DNA from: Polytrichum commune
Lineage: Eukaryota; Streptophyta; Polytrichopsida; Polytrichales; Polytrichaceae
Assembly (NCBI GenBank): GCA_950295325.1
Contig: OX485806.1
Span: 53,129,169 to 53,193,168 of the forward strand
Length of the DNA stretch: 64,000 bases
Direction of reading: 5' to 3'
Shown piece after piece: positions 11,525 to 21,640 of this stretch. Within the stretch, counting starts at the first letter, position 1. Each line of letters opens with the position of its first letter. Below the pieces are notes generated by a model. It ran no database searches, was not told the origin of the DNA, and worked only from the letters and a program-made list of their open reading frames with translations. The translations under genes and the position numbers were made by a program.

Positions 11525-11727
11525 ACATCTAACCATTGGCTACCTATTAAAGGGAGAGTTCTGAATGCATATCTAGGAGGATTGGTTACCAAGCCATGAG
11601 CTTGGAGGTCCGTTGTATGGGGAGCTAATCATGGTGTGTATGGGATGTGCAGGTTAGCGTTTGTGACAATTGCTAGAGTTGCAAAGAAATCAAGATAAAT
11701 TAAGGGACAGTAGCAAAGGTTGTGACA
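11525..11727 (+). mobile_element. Older family A LTR fragment, right of A2
   Basis: The sequence continues the fragment at 10485-10550 through GGGGAGCTAATC and ends AGCAAAGGTTGTGACA, a diverged version of the family A 3' terminus AGCAAAGGTTGCGACA. Confidence 0.7.
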
Positions 11728-13813
11728 TCATTGCTCGTGGTCTGGAGCACCTCATGCTCCAAATTCTGAAGGAGTAAATCAAGGACATACTTGTTGTTGA
11801 AACTAGGCACATTTTGCCTCCGCTTACAAATCTATATCCTAAAACAAAGCTTCCATTCATTAAGTGGAATTCTCTGAACCTCCTCTTAGAATCAATCCTA
11901 GACTCTGCTTCGATCATTGTCCTTCATTATCATCTAGCAGCAAGCAGTTGAGAATTGGGCTACCCGAGTAGTCAAACATGGTTGGAAAACCTTGTTGGAG
12001 CATGTCAAAGGTTTTCCTTCCTCAATTTCTTTACAGTCAGAGTCAACTGGTGAGGGGAGCAATAGTCTCATCTTCTAGTCCTCAATATAAATCAAATCAA
12101 CAAGTAGACGTGCAATTACTTACCCTGGAAGAAAATGCAACCTCTAGGGCAATCTACAAACAAAAGACTCTTATGACCTACTGGCCATCAACCTAGTCTC
12201 ATCATAAGATTTAATAAGCACCACAAGAAGTATGAATGGCTTTCGCCTTAAAATGTTGTACACAAGGCACAATAGAAAGCGATCTTGCCGGTTATCACCC
12301 TGGCCTCAATACTTAAAACAACTATGGAAAAATAATAATACATAGCACAAATACAAAATGGAATGCTAGCCATACAAATGGAAGAATACCAAACAAAATT
12401 CCACATGAAAATGGATCCCTTTCCCAGTTGAGTCGTTACTTCAACATACCTATGTACCTTGACATGGATGCAAAACAATGGCAAAAAACACTAGCAAAAT
12501 CTTGCACAAATTGGTACAAATGCACCTATCGCTTATTAATAACCCATCATTTGCTATTCATGAACACAAAAGTTAGTGTTACGATGAAAAATAACAAGGT
12601 TAAGGTAAGAAATCCTAACCTGAACAACATTTTCAATATAAAATATTAAACATAGGCTAATTGTACTACCTATGCTCACACATATCTGATATGATGGTAA
12701 ACATGTCAATCAGATGCTATACAAAGAAGAAAAATACAACAAAATGTCCAAAAAATAGAATAGCATGCAAAAATTGCCAATTTAAACCTTGAGTTTCTTT
12801 TGATCTATAAAATAAACCTCACCATTGCATTTTTCTAAAAAATTTACTTAATAATGATTGGAAAATTGCAATAATTTGACCCCAAGTGTCCTAGACTCAT
12901 GTTATAAAATTAAGATTATGAGCGAATATGGATGACAATCCATCAAATGAAAATGTAGTGGATGACAACTAGTGAATGAAGCCACATTGGAAGTATTGCA
13001 GTGTGAACACGCCTAAGTATCCAGAGTGGTTTTCATTCCAAGAGCTTAAATGCACATTACAATATTTGAAGCTCAAGTTTGAAAAATCACAACTCCATCA
13101 TACAATGTCAAAATTATGTGTTTGAAGTTGTATAAAATAGATATTGAAATATTTTTCTCAAATAAAATATGAATTTTAAACCCAAAATTTGAAATTTTTG
13201 GTTTAATGGATCTAGATTCAACCTTGTTCTACAATGTAAGATTTTGCTTGTAAGAGCTTGGATTCTAAACAAGCCTCTTGATGTTTTGGTGCAAAAACTT
13301 GTAGGTGAACATACCTTTGTGTTTAAAATTAAAAAACAAATGAAAAAACCACATAACAAGAAGGAAATAATTTAAAAACCATAAAATGAAGCAAAAAAAT
13401 GAATAAGAGTCGAAATCATTTTTTTGAAGTTTTTAATTCCTCCAAGCTTGAACATGAGTTTTTGAACATTTTCCTTGACTCCCACAAGCTCCAACATATT
13501 CCTCAAGGTGTTACACGCTAAAGACAAATGCCTAGTGAATGAGATTTGAATTTAGACACTAAGTAATGAAAGAATCATTATATACTCTTAAGAAACACAA
13601 CATCTTTCAAAAATCACTTGATACAAAATGATACATCTCTCGCTTCACATAGGAAAAATCTAATTGTGTAGAAAGATATGAAAGAAAACTCATAATCGTT
13701 ATTCAATGTCATACTTAAAGCAAACCTTCCACTATAACCTCAATCTGTCTTTCACACACAACTACGATACTCAACTTCGCATAAATGACAAGCCAAATAA
13801 ACCGCCATGCTTT
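11728..13813. other. AT-rich stretch without identifiable gene
   Basis: Short open frames only (for example about 11978-12196 and 12428-12649), with no known motif, splice pattern or repeat family. It ends at the hAT terminus. Confidence 0.4.
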
Positions 13814-13829
13814 CAGACCTTGGACAACT
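13814..13829 (+). repeat. hAT left terminal inverted repeat
   Basis: CAGACCTTGGACAACT. A leading CA(G/C) with a mid-length terminal repeat is usual for hAT elements. Confidence 0.85.
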
Positions 13830-13844
13830 GCCAAAATAACTAAA

Positions 13845-14035
13845 GTTAACTAGATTTTTTTCAAGGCATTTTAGGGAACAACTATAGTTAACTAAAAAAA
13901 TTTCAAACCCATTTGAAAAACAACTAAAGTTAACTAGAAAAAATCAAGACCAAATTCAAGAACAACTATAGTTAACTAGAATTTTTTTTAACAACTATAA
14001 CTATGTATCTAACTATAGTTAATTAAAAAAAAACT
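13845..14035. repeat. hAT subterminal repeats, left
   Basis: Five to six copies of AACTAWAGTTAACTAG-like sequence, itself close to palindromic, alternate with A/T-rich spacers. Equivalent copies lie at the right end. Confidence 0.8.
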
Positions 14036-14077
14036 TCAATAAAAACTTCAATAAATTGTAGTTATGAAATATAAACA

Positions 14078-17000
14078 TCAAGCCTCATATTCTTCATCTG
14101 CCTCAATGTTGTCCTTATCTTCATCGTTGGTGTCGTATTCCGACATAACTGGTCGCTTAGGAATAAAATTCTCCCATTGCGAGTCAAGCTTGATTACCTC
14201 AGATACGTCAGAACAAAGTAAATGCTTGTTCATCTTTAGGAACATGTTGACTTCAATTAAACCTGCTCGCAAAAAAGATCGCTTTGGAGCAATGACATCA
14301 TTCATACCACCAAGATCGCATTCCAACCCGCCAGCTGAAGTCTTATTTGCAAGGAGCGCCAATGCGACTTCCGACAAACATGGCAACAACTCCCGTTGAG
14401 ATTTCATACCCCACCACTTACAAGCTTGTTGAGGTTTCACTTCTGTCTTAAGATCTAGCGCCTTAAAAATCTGGATTTCCGCCTTGGCCATAGATTCTGG
14501 AGTCAGTTCACATTGAGCAATTGGTTGGTCCGGACGCGGACGCAACAAGATGGATGAGATAGTCGTCAAAGTCTTTGGGCGTTTGGCTCTAGGTTCATTA
14601 TCACTAGCTAGTGGGGAAGAACTGCAAGTTGCGTTTGATTGTTTCTCCTTGATTAAGCCCTCGGCCACCATCTCTGTCAATCTTGTAATAGACCTCCAAA
14701 TGTAATCCTTGAGAAGGTTGATGAACGACTTACGCAAGTCTTGCACTAACCAACCATTTTGTCGCAACCCTTGCTAGTTTTCCTTCACCTAGCTTGACCG
14801 CCTTTCCAACCTAGCAAGTGCCACGAGCGCTATCCTGCACATCCCACGCACATGCATGGTTAGCTCCCAAAACCGCGGACCTTCAAGCTCATGGCTTGGT
14901 CACCAAACCCTCCTACACATGCATTCGGGACTCTCCCCTTCGTAGGTAGCCAATGGCTAAGGTGGACTTCCATCCATGGAAGTCCACTCTTAAGTTGATC
15001 ATCGTGTTGCCAAAACAACACTACAACTACCCGGAGCACATTGCCAAGTATGCTCCGGGGGGGTCGGTCGGCTAAGCCGCCTCACCCATATAAGCCTCTA
15101 GGACTTTGGGCGGGGCCCCTACCCCACCATCAAGTATCCTTTTGTCTCTCTACAAGGGTTGGGGCCAAGTGGACATTTTCCCTTAGCCGCTGGGGCTGGA
15201 ACCCCCCAGCAGCTTCAGACCACCATAACTTCTACATATGATGTCTGATGCTATTGAGCGACCACTGTATCGTCACCTACTCTTTGCGTAGATGCCGATG
15301 GACCCCTCACTTGCCTCATTCAGGCAAGTATTGAGGAAGTTATGGCTCTTCAAACCTTGGCAGTCCCGGGCACCACTCCCAGGTCACTGCTGTCCCAGGT
15401 TGTTGTCCCGGGACAGCGCCCCACTCAAATGGCCATATCTCCTAGCTAGCACCTCCGATTGAGGTGTTCCTTAGCATTCTAGAATTCCACCGCCATAAGC
15501 TACTCATAACTTATGGCCTTACCCTCAAGACTCTTAGTCCCCGTGGGTGAGAGGCGTTCTCAACGCCCGGGGCCCTCACCCATGCTAAGAGTACTTGGGC
15601 CCTCTCACCAATGGCGCCACAAGTCCCGGGTGTCACTCCGGGGTCCCCCTTGTGCCCATGGTGTTGCGGGCACTCCTCATGGAGAGGTGCGCGACACATT
15701 TGGTACGTCTTGCTCATCAATTTCCAATGCTTGCACCATGTTGTCAATGAGTTCGCCGTTCTGGAGACCCGGGAATAGCATGACTTGCATATCGATGATG
15801 TACGAAAACTTGACATTGTCAGCATAGAGCGAAGAACAATTGAGATAACTTACGGCTTCGCCATTAATTATGCGCGTGCGGTAGAACATGTTGGAGTACT
15901 TCATAGCATTAATGGGATGATATCGGTCATAGAACCTCTTACAAAGTGCTTGTCGTAGGAGCTTTCGAACATATTGTGTCCTAGGATCGATCATGGTCGG
16001 GATGCGCTCCTCCTTCGGGGGGCAGGGGGTTCCAAAGGGAATGGGAGTGGGATCGCGGATAAGTAATGGGGCCATTGGGTCCAGAATGGTGAGCAATAGA
16101 TGGCACATCATGACGTAAACATCAATAACCACAAATGTGTTCATGGATTGCGCCATCGTTTGAATCTCGCGAACATGAACAATCACGGAATAAAACTCAA
16201 TAAGAATGTTCTTGTGTTCAGCGACCTTACATATTCTCTGTTGTTGGCAAAATGCAGAGACGATTGGAGAGTGCACACCAATAACTCGCTCAAGAACAAT
16301 AGCATTAGACGACCACCGATGCCCGGGCGCATTCTTTTGCTTGATGACATAACCAAACGCATCCTTCGTGAATGCATCAACAATGTCCTTCAATGCCTCC
16401 GACTTATTGATTGTCTCCACCACTGAACGGACATCGGCAAAAACTTTCCGCGCATCCTTGTTCTTACACTTTGCTGGATCGAGGTGGGTGCCGAAAACAT
16501 CGACGAGGGAGAGGTGACACAAGTGGGATATACACCACTCGCGCATAAGTGCCATGACAACTTCAATACATCGCTTTACATCGGAGCGAGAATCAGAATT
16601 ACTAGTGAGCACATGTGCAGAGAGTTCAATATCAAATTCCCGCAAAACGCCTCTAGCCCAACTAAACAAGTTATCTGACGCTTGATGACTGTTGCGTTCT
16701 TCGATCGTTGGAGCATATCGGCGAATGGCCAAGTTGTAGCTATGTGATGATGACCACCGAAGCCAGCTCAACCGCAAAGCAAGGAATTTCGTATTGTTAA
16801 ATCTGTTTTGATAAAGATCCAGGTTGAGGGACATGAAAGGGATATGAAATTGTTGCTTGGCAAGATTGATCTCCTCCACTATTCCTCGCTTGAGCGTCTC
16901 ATACAACTCAACCATGTGTTTGCGAGGGTTGCCAACTATCCAACAGGTAGATGCGAGGCAATAAGTCTCCACCGTTGTGTCTCAAAAGCGTGGTACGACA

Positions 17001-17424
17001 ACGATTGCTCAGCCACCCATGAAGAGATTTGCACCTTGAACCACCTAAGCGGATCAGCCTTGAAAGAATTTCGGGAGAGATCAATCTGTTTGGAGAGTTG
17101 ATGAATTGTTTGTTGATGTGATATCGTCTTGCTAGAGACAATACAATGTTGAGTCTTCAAATGTTCAGTAGCATTCGATGAAGCATTCTTGCTACATTTG
17201 ATCCAAACATGTTTAGATTTTTCAGAGCATTGTCCCAATAGACAAAGGAACCATTCGCAATCATCACCATCCACAACGCGTACCCCGTTCTCCGTCAAAA
17301 TTGAAGAAGATCGCCTCTTCATTTGCTTCAATTGAGGGTCTTTAATATGCTCAGGCCATTGAGGATCTTCAAGAAACGCCTTTATACGATCACTCACAGT
17401 GATGGGCTCCGGAACAACCTCCAT
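14078..17424 (-). pseudogene. hAT transposase, split by solo LTR A3 and frameshifted
   Basis: The likely start is MEVVPEP at 17424. The N-terminal part has a BED-like Cys/His array (WFLCLLGQC...HVWIKCS...HLKTQH). The middle part has the hAT core (PFMSLNLDLYQ, ALRLSWLRW, then GHRWSSNAIVLERVIGVHSP, matching the family APQRWSSTVRVLERV block). The C-terminal part is the dimerisation domain: ACKWWGMKSQRELLPCLSEV, then RSFLRAGLIEVNMFLKMN. The stop is at 14078. Two lesions break it: a frame change near 16940-16972, and insertion of A3 (14760-15696) after the codons for DVPN. On either side of A3 the frame is the same once one copy of the cattt duplication is ignored. Function in life: cut-and-paste transposition of this element. 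Confidence 0.85.
14760..15696 (-). mobile_element. Family A solo LTR, copy A3
   Basis: Ends TGTCGC...GCGACA with a perfect 5-bp duplication, cattt (14755-14759 and 15697-15701). It lies inside the hAT transposase coding sequence, so it is younger than the hAT insertion. At 937 bp it is the shortest copy. Confidence 0.95.
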
Positions 17425-17754
17425 GTCCACCAACACAAATAACACACTAGTTGCACTGTAACACTACAACCGAATTCCGTGTTTACATTCTCACATACCT
17501 ACACATCCAACAATCCAAATCAATCTACATCAAAAGAAAACTTCAAAACCAACATGAAAACTCCACTCCCTATCTCTATACATGAGAATAATATTCAACA
17601 ATCAAAGTAAATTCAAGCAGAAACCATAGTCATAGAAGATCTACTTAATTTCTACAACAAACTTCAAGTTAATAACGCCTGCTTGAATTTGAAATTTGTG
17701 TTAAATTGAGATGACAGTTATCTTCTTTGCATCATAAGACGATCCACCCAAATG

Positions 17755-18100
17755 TTTGGCATGTCCTGGAGCAAGTTTTCGGTGAAGTGAGTTTTCAATG
17801 AGTTCTCAGTGAATTTTCAGTGAAGCAAGTTTTCTGAGACTACTATCTTCTCTGAGACAATACGCGAAAATTATACCTCAAACATTGTTTCTCTTGAATA
17901 CTTTGCAGATTGAGTAAGGACATTTGGCCTATCCTGGAGCAAGTTAAAGTTTTCAGTGAAGTGAGTTTTCAATGAGTTTTCAGTGAAGCAAGTTTTATGA
18001 GACTACTATCTTCTCTACACTACTATCTTCTCTGAGACAATACGCAAGAATTATACCTCAAACAATGTTTCTCTTGATAACTTTGCAGATTGAGTAAGGT
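17755..18100. repeat. Tandem duplication of about 175 bp
   Basis: The stretch beginning GGCATGTCCTGGAGCAAG and running through CTACTATCTTCTCTGAGAC and CAATACGC to CTTTGCAGATTGAGTAAGG occurs twice, at about 17758-17922 and 17928-18099. It lies in the leader of the hAT transposase gene. Within each unit AGTTTTCAGTGAA recurs. Confidence 0.8.
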
Positions 18101-18689
18101 GCAAACAAATTAGAGACCCCCCCCCAAAAAAAATTCGAAAGCAGTGTGGGTGTGAAACAAAGATACCTTTTTTGTGATGAGTACATGAAGAGACAAAATC
18201 TGGTCTTCTCTGCCGCTTCAGTGAAAGTAGTTGCACCACATTTGCTCCTGAAATTAGAATGCAATCAAAACTATGTGGGTTAATTAGAATGTGGGTTCTC
18301 TCCTTCACAAGCTTAAGGCGATTTCTACAAGTCAAGATATTGATCTCACTGTGTTGAGTTCCTCCAAGCTTGAGCATTCAAGTAAAGATCTATTGCACTT
18401 TAACTAGTAACAAAAGATCCTAACAATGCACATTATGCAAACACAAGAGTTTGAAGCCTAATCCACCACCACATCGATGACTTGAGTTAGTTGACACAAT
18501 GAAGCATAGATACCTTGCTTGCTCCAGATTGTCGAGTTTGCTCTCAAGAGGCTCCAGACCAAAAGGAGGAGAAACTTGAGACCAAGAGGAAGAGAAACTT
18601 CAAGATATAATAATTATTTTGAAAACCATTAGCCTTTAGCCCCTCATTCCTCGTCATCCTACCATAATTTTAGGCTGCACTTAATGTTA

Positions 18690-18835
18690 GTTAACTAGAT
18701 ATAACTATAGTTAACTAGATTTTTTGGTAGTTTGAATTCAAAACAACTATAGTTAACTGGATTTTTTGACCGGTCAAATCGTGAACAACTGTAGTTACGA
18801 AGGGCAACTAGTTAACTACTAGTTGATTTAGTTGG
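18690..18835. repeat. hAT subterminal repeats, right
   Basis: Several AACTATAGTTAACTAG/GTTAACTAG copies sit next to the right terminal repeat, mirroring the left end. Confidence 0.8.
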
Positions 18836-18837
18836 TT

Positions 18838-18853
18838 AGTTGTCCAAGGTCTG
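18838..18853 (-). repeat. hAT right terminal inverted repeat
   Basis: AGTTGTCCAAGGTCTG is the exact reverse complement of the left terminal repeat. Confidence 0.85.
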
Positions 18854-19542
18854 AAGTACTGTGAGCCCTAAACCTCCACCCTAATGCGTTGTAGTCTTGG
18901 TGGAGGCCCATGACTCACATGTACTTGATTTACCTTGCTTAGCCCATGGAACTCCGCACCCAATGCTCCAACAGTAGAAACATTAAACCCACAATTTTAT
19001 TCACATGGCACGAGGTCACATGTATTCATAAATACCCTCTCACCTTGTGGTCATTAACAACCAAAAATCACCTAATAACGTTACCCCACTCTCAACCTCC
19101 AACCCACACAAAGGAAGGCTCAACAACCTAAGCCATTTCCCAAATGCATTAAGGCCACACCAATGACACACTTGGCTTGCCCATGCTTTCTACTCCACTT
19201 AGCGAATCCCTACTTACCACGACAACTACGCTTCTTGATGGCACAATGCCCAACCCAACCCCCAGTCTATTGGATAATTTATAATCACCCTTCCAACCAT
19301 TAGCAAGTCTTCTTTCCCCTGTTCAAACTCGAGCTCCCTCCAGCATGCCGAATTGTAACGGCATACCCCCATTCCAGTAGCTTTTGTTGCCTTCAGCTGC
19401 CTGGAGTTCATTCCAGAATCCGAGGCTCCCTCCTACAGACTACTTGTTGGCCGCTCCCGAGGATAGGCTTTGTTGCCGCTCAAGTTTGAGTGGATCTTCC
19501 CCTTCTTTCCCCTTTTAGGCTGAAGCAGCCTTCGACCATTCC
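18854..19542. other. Stretch without identifiable gene
   Basis: No coding, repeat or RNA signal is recognised between the hAT end and LTR A4. Confidence 0.4.
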
Positions 19543-20518
19543 TGTCGCAACCCTTGCTAGTCCCCTTAAAAATCTTGCCAATTTCCATTTCTAACAAAGG
19601 TTACGAGTGCTAATCCTTTGCATACCGCCATGCTAATGGTTAGCTCCTCCTACCCCGGACCTTATAGTTCATAGGAGGGGAACCAACCCTCTTGCTTTGC
19701 TTTCGGGACTCACCCCTTTTATCGGTAACCCATTTCTTCAATGTGGACTTCCCATCCATGGAAGTCCAATCCTATGTTGATCATTGCGTTGCCGGAGCAA
19801 CACTACAACAACCCGAACCATACTAGGCAACTATGGTCTCACAATGGGCCAAAGCCCATGGAGGCCGTGCCGTTCGGCCTCGGGTGGGTGAGGCCACACC
19901 ACCTCACCCATATAAGCCTCTAGGACTCTATGCGGGGCCCGTACCCCACCGTCAAGAAACCTCTTGTCTCTCTACCAAGAGTTGGGGCCAAGTAGACATT
20001 TTCCCTTAGCTGCTGGGCCTAGAAGCCCCCACCAGCTTCAGACCATCATAAATTCCTTGTATGATGTCTGATGCCAACAACCAACCACTCCATCTTCATC
20101 TACGCTTCACTTAGATGCCGATGGACTCCTCACTTGCCCCATTCAGACAATTATTGATGCAGTTATGCCTATTTGAACCTTGGCAGTCCCGGGAATCACT
20201 CCCAGGCACTGCTGTATCAGGGCGCTGTCCCGGGACAGCGCCCCACTCAAATGGCCATAACTCCTAGCTCACACCTCCGATTGAGGTGTTCTTGAGCATT
20301 CTAGAATCACCACGCCATGAGCTACGCATAACTCATGGCCTTACCCTCATGCCTCCTAGTCTTTGTGGGTGGGAGGCGTTCCCAACGCCCGGGGCCCTCA
20401 CCCACACTAGGATCACTTGGGCCCTCTCACCAACGGCGCCACAAGTCCCGGGTGTCACTCCGGGGTCCCCCTTGTCCCCATGGTGTTTCGGGCACTCCTC
20501 ATGGAGAGGTGCGCGACA
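19543..20518 (-). mobile_element. Family A LTR, copy A4, attached to an internal remnant
   Basis: A complete LTR of 976 bp (TGTCGC...GCGACA), but the flanks attcc and ctcac do not match. Immediately to its right the minus strand reads ...GTTTGGTGGGGGTGAG directly before TGTCGCGCACC. That is a polypurine tract next to the LTR start. A4 is therefore a 3' LTR still joined to part of its internal region, and this sets the transcriptional direction of the whole family. Confidence 0.8.
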
Positions 20519-20535
20519 CTCACCCCCACCAAACG
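20519..20535 (-). other. Polypurine tract of family A element
   Basis: The minus-strand G-rich TTTGGTGGGGGTGAG abuts the LTR. It is preceded by GATGAGGGCATCGACTCC, the typical end of a Ty3/gypsy pol (…DEG-ID…, then GTGGGGG). Confidence 0.6.
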
Positions 20536-21299
20536 GAGTCGATGCCCTCATCGACTATACTCATAGTTGGTACACCAATTCTCAAGTTGCCATCCTCTAT
20601 GGTGCGGCACTGTGTTTACCTTAGGGCGAGACCCACACAATGCATTTTTAAATTTGGCATAGTCCCAAAGGTGTTGTTCCTAGGTGGTCTGTTAGCGACC
20701 TTGGATCTCTCCTCCAAGGACCTAACCTACACTAGACAACCCACCTACTTTGGGACTCACTTGGGTTGCCCCTCCTTTGGGGCTTCCCCGTTAGGCTCCA
20801 CTAGCCTAACATGACACATCTAGGCGAGACTTCAACGCTTCCACTAAGTTGTCTCGGTTGCAACTCCGAGATGGCTTTCCATTGTTAAGCCACGCCTCGA
20901 TCGCACGGGGGTGATACCAAGTCCCGCCCGACTCGGTTCCCACTTTGCTCTTTCGAGACATGGGTTCATGACTCCCATGCGCCAACTCTCGTTAGCTCGC
21001 GGGTAGCACTTTTATGAGCACACACCATCACCTCGCCCTCGCCCGGACAAGCCCACGACTAAGAAGTTTCTTGGTTTTATTCAAGGCCCCTCCAAGCCAT
21101 GGCCCCCAATTATTGGGCTTACCCAACCTAGTTTGGCATGTTCATTACCCGTCTTCCACTAACCAAACACAAGTACAAGACTAGGACCTCATTTCATATT
21201 TTTCTCTTTGCACCACTAAAGTTTGGACTTTATTCCCTCAAGCCAAAGAACAAGTACATGTTGTGCAGCAATTAGCCTCGAAGCTAAGTGTGCTACTAG
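20536..21299. other. Retroelement-derived stretch without clear coding
   Basis: This lies between two polypurine-like signals of the same type. It may be an LTR or a spacer from a second, related gypsy element. I cannot define its ends and no frame is open with a known motif. Confidence 0.35.
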
Positions 21300-21640
21300 C
21301 GTCTCTCCCCCACTAAAGGAGATTGATGTCCTCATCAATGCCTACGCTTCATTTTATTGGAATGTCTAGCATTAGTTTCTTCAAAGTGTTTACCAATTTC
21401 TTGTCGTTCATCATGTCTCTTGCCGCTACCCAAGCGGTTTCTTTCTCATGGTATCCTCACCATTTCTCCAAGTACTCCTTTGTACATTTTCTTTTCTTTT
21501 CACTTGGACTTCCTACACTTGAGGATGCCCTCCTACCTCATGTTCCAAATGACCTGCTCAAGGTTGGGAGGTGGCCTAATCATTTGCTTGTGATCGGGCC
21601 ACAAGGTATCGTCCTTAAATGGCTTTATGAATGAGACATT
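21300..21640 (-). pseudogene. Ty3/gypsy chromovirus remnant: chromodomain and polypurine tract
   Basis: The minus strand from about 21560 to 21340 reads EGILKCRKSK, then KEYLEKW-stop-GYHEKETAW, then VAARDMMNDKKLV. This is the chromodomain pattern KEYLVKWKGYPEEEATWEPAxD found at the C-terminus of chromovirus integrases. The stop lies in the chromodomain itself. It is followed by GATGAGGACATCAATCTCC and TTTAGTGGGGGAGAG (21302-21340), the polypurine tract. Chromodomains guide integration to marked chromatin. This copy is a dead fragment. Confidence 0.7.

Larger units (their letters stand above)
13814..18853 (-). mobile_element. hAT-superfamily transposon, near complete, interrupted by a solo LTR
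   Basis: Terminal inverted repeats CAGACCTTGGACAACT at 13814-13829 and, inverted, at 18838-18853 match exactly over 16 bp. Both ends carry several subterminal copies of AACTATAGTTAACTAG, the kind of motif hAT transposases bind. A hAT transposase gene fills the inside on the minus strand. Length is 5040 bp, or about 4.1 kb without the nested 937-bp LTR. The flanking 8-mers (catgcttt / aagtactg) do not match, so the target duplication has decayed, or one end lies a few bases away, or the flank was rearranged. Confidence 0.85.

Noticed and set aside
20286..20814. Open frames shared by A2-A6 (for example HELRITHGLTL and RVSLRGPP)
   Set aside because: They occur in every LTR copy on both strands and are by-products of LTR sequence, not genes.
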